A DNA stretch of 64,000 nucleotides, from assembly GCF_025698545.1 (NCBI RefSeq), contig NC_068576.1, forward strand, positions 50,812,390-50,876,389, written 5' to 3'. The number at the start of each line of letters is the position of its first letter. Within the stretch, counting starts at the first letter, position 1. The translations under genes were made by a program, and so were the position numbers. The stretch comes from Gossypium raimondii. Its lineage: Eukaryota; Streptophyta; Magnoliopsida; Malvales; Malvaceae. Shown one piece after another: positions 62,814-64,000 of the stretch. The notes below the pieces were generated by a model. The model saw nothing but the letters and a program-made list of their open reading frames with translations. It had not been told where the DNA came from and did no database searches.

Positions 62814-64000
62814 GTATTGTTATTACTAGTTTTTAATGGAATGTGATTTTTTGTATTTAATTTTTAATTAGTTTTCAAATGATATACTTTTAATTATTGT
62901 AATTAATTTTTAATTCGTTATTTGAATTGTTAAATATAATTAAAATATATTAACTTATTTAACAAATCAAATATAATAAAAGAAAATTTTAAATATCATA
63001 TTAAAATAATGATATTTTGTAGATCAAATGATTTTTTAATAATATTAGAACATAATTAAAATATTTGTATTATTTTCAACATACAATATAATTTTTACTT
63101 TTTATGTAATCATTATTAAAATAATAACTAATAAGCGTTATTGAAATATATTAATTATTTTAATAATTCAAATACAATACTAATAAAAATTCCTATTATT
63201 AAAGCATTTGTACAAACAAAAAAATTGTAAAACAAACTCTTCAACTTTCATTTTATTTTCTTAATTATCAATAAATTGATTATAATAATTTATAAATAAT
63301 ATGTAGAAGAAAATGTATCAAGTAAAAAATATTTATTTTAAGATGATTGTAATTGTAAAACTTTCTTACCTTAAGTTTTACTTAAATTATAATTATGTTA
63401 ACTAAAATTTTTAAGTAATAATTATAAATTAAATTATAATTATTTTTAGGGTTAGTATTTGGTACAATATTTTTTTATTCTAAATGGTTTAAAAAGTTAT
63501 CATGTCTTTTTTTAATATTTTACTATAGGATATTTGCCAAAACTCTCTAACTCTGTTTGGAGAGTCTAAAACTCCACTAGCATTGTACCAAATATTATTT
63601 TTATTTTTAAATGTATAATTATTACCAATTTTATTTTACATCTACTTTTTAATTAATTTTTACATTAAATACTAATTACTTTTAAATATCAAAATTGTAA
63701 TATGATAAAAAATAAAATGTAATTTTGTTCAAAAAATTTCTAAACTCGTGATTTTATATATATTAGAGGTTATAAATTATTATTATCCAACTAATAGTAA
63801 AAGCCAGAATTGATCTGCCATCTAGCAGCTTCTTGAACCTGGAAAACATTGATGATTTTCCAAGTTGCACTCAAACACATTACTGGATCATTGGTACTTT
63901 ATTGTCATTGATGATTTTGTAGTTGGAAGCAGTGTTTTTATGTGTTTGTGCAAGCAAGCAAGCGCGTGCATTCATATTAATTTTGTCATGGTCTATACGC
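62814..64000 (+). other. AT-rich intron at the window edge
   Basis: No further exon of the LPA1-type gene could be identified in these 1.2 kb. Very A/T-rich DNA to about 63790, then mixed text. Probably one long intron cut by the window edge. Confidence 0.5.

Noticed and set aside
1..64000. Search for tRNA, rRNA, CRISPR arrays and operon-like clusters
   Set aside because: I saw no T-arm/acceptor-arm pairs, rRNA text or regular spacer arrays by eye. The window is ordinary plant nuclear DNA.

Overview
This is nuclear DNA from a dicot plant. The genes have many introns with canonical GT-AG borders and T-rich 3' splice sites, the intergenic DNA is very AT-rich, and there are many small inverted-repeat transposons. 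A Malvaceae genome such as cotton (Gossypium) is my best guess. That guess rests on the protein similarity and on an LTR texture I remember from cotton; it is not proven. All five protein genes lie on the + strand, and none is bacterial, organellar or viral.

Layout. (1) 79-5924: the last 12 exons of RFT1, an ER-membrane protein of lipid-linked oligosaccharide assembly; the 5' end lies outside the window. (2) 5925-23220: about 17 kb without a convincing gene. It holds a 1,356-bp foldback element with a perfect 9-bp target duplication, degenerate telomere-like CCCTAA-type DNA, a GC-richer island and other repeat relics. (3) 23221-27834: promoter/leader and the two-exon TDR/PXY gene, a CLE-peptide (TDIF) receptor kinase of the vascular cambium. 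(4) 30260-44438: a tandem duplication, an E2F-like site, and SMC6 in 28 exons, whose introns hold at least two well-bounded MITEs. (5) 44439-49500: intergenic, mostly one LTR-like retroelement relic. (6) 49565-51569: a two-exon F-box/LRR gene. (7) 51570-56236: intergenic with a cluster of three MITEs of different types. (8) 56237-62813 and on past the window edge: the first 14 exons of an LPA1-type P-loop NTPase (2-phosphoglycerate kinase-like).

The genes do not form a pathway. They cover N-glycosylation, vascular stem-cell signalling, DNA repair/chromosome structure, ubiquitin ligase substrate choice and phytic-acid/phosphate metabolism. What ties them together is synteny. From memory of Arabidopsis locus numbers, RFT1 (At5g07630), SMC6A (At5g07660) and an F-box gene (At5g07670) sit in one block, while SMC6B (At5g61460) and TDR/PXY (At5g61480) sit in another. 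This window carries RFT1-TDR-SMC6-F-box in one row, as expected of the unfractionated ancestral order. I found no CRISPR array, tRNA, rRNA or clearly new biological system.
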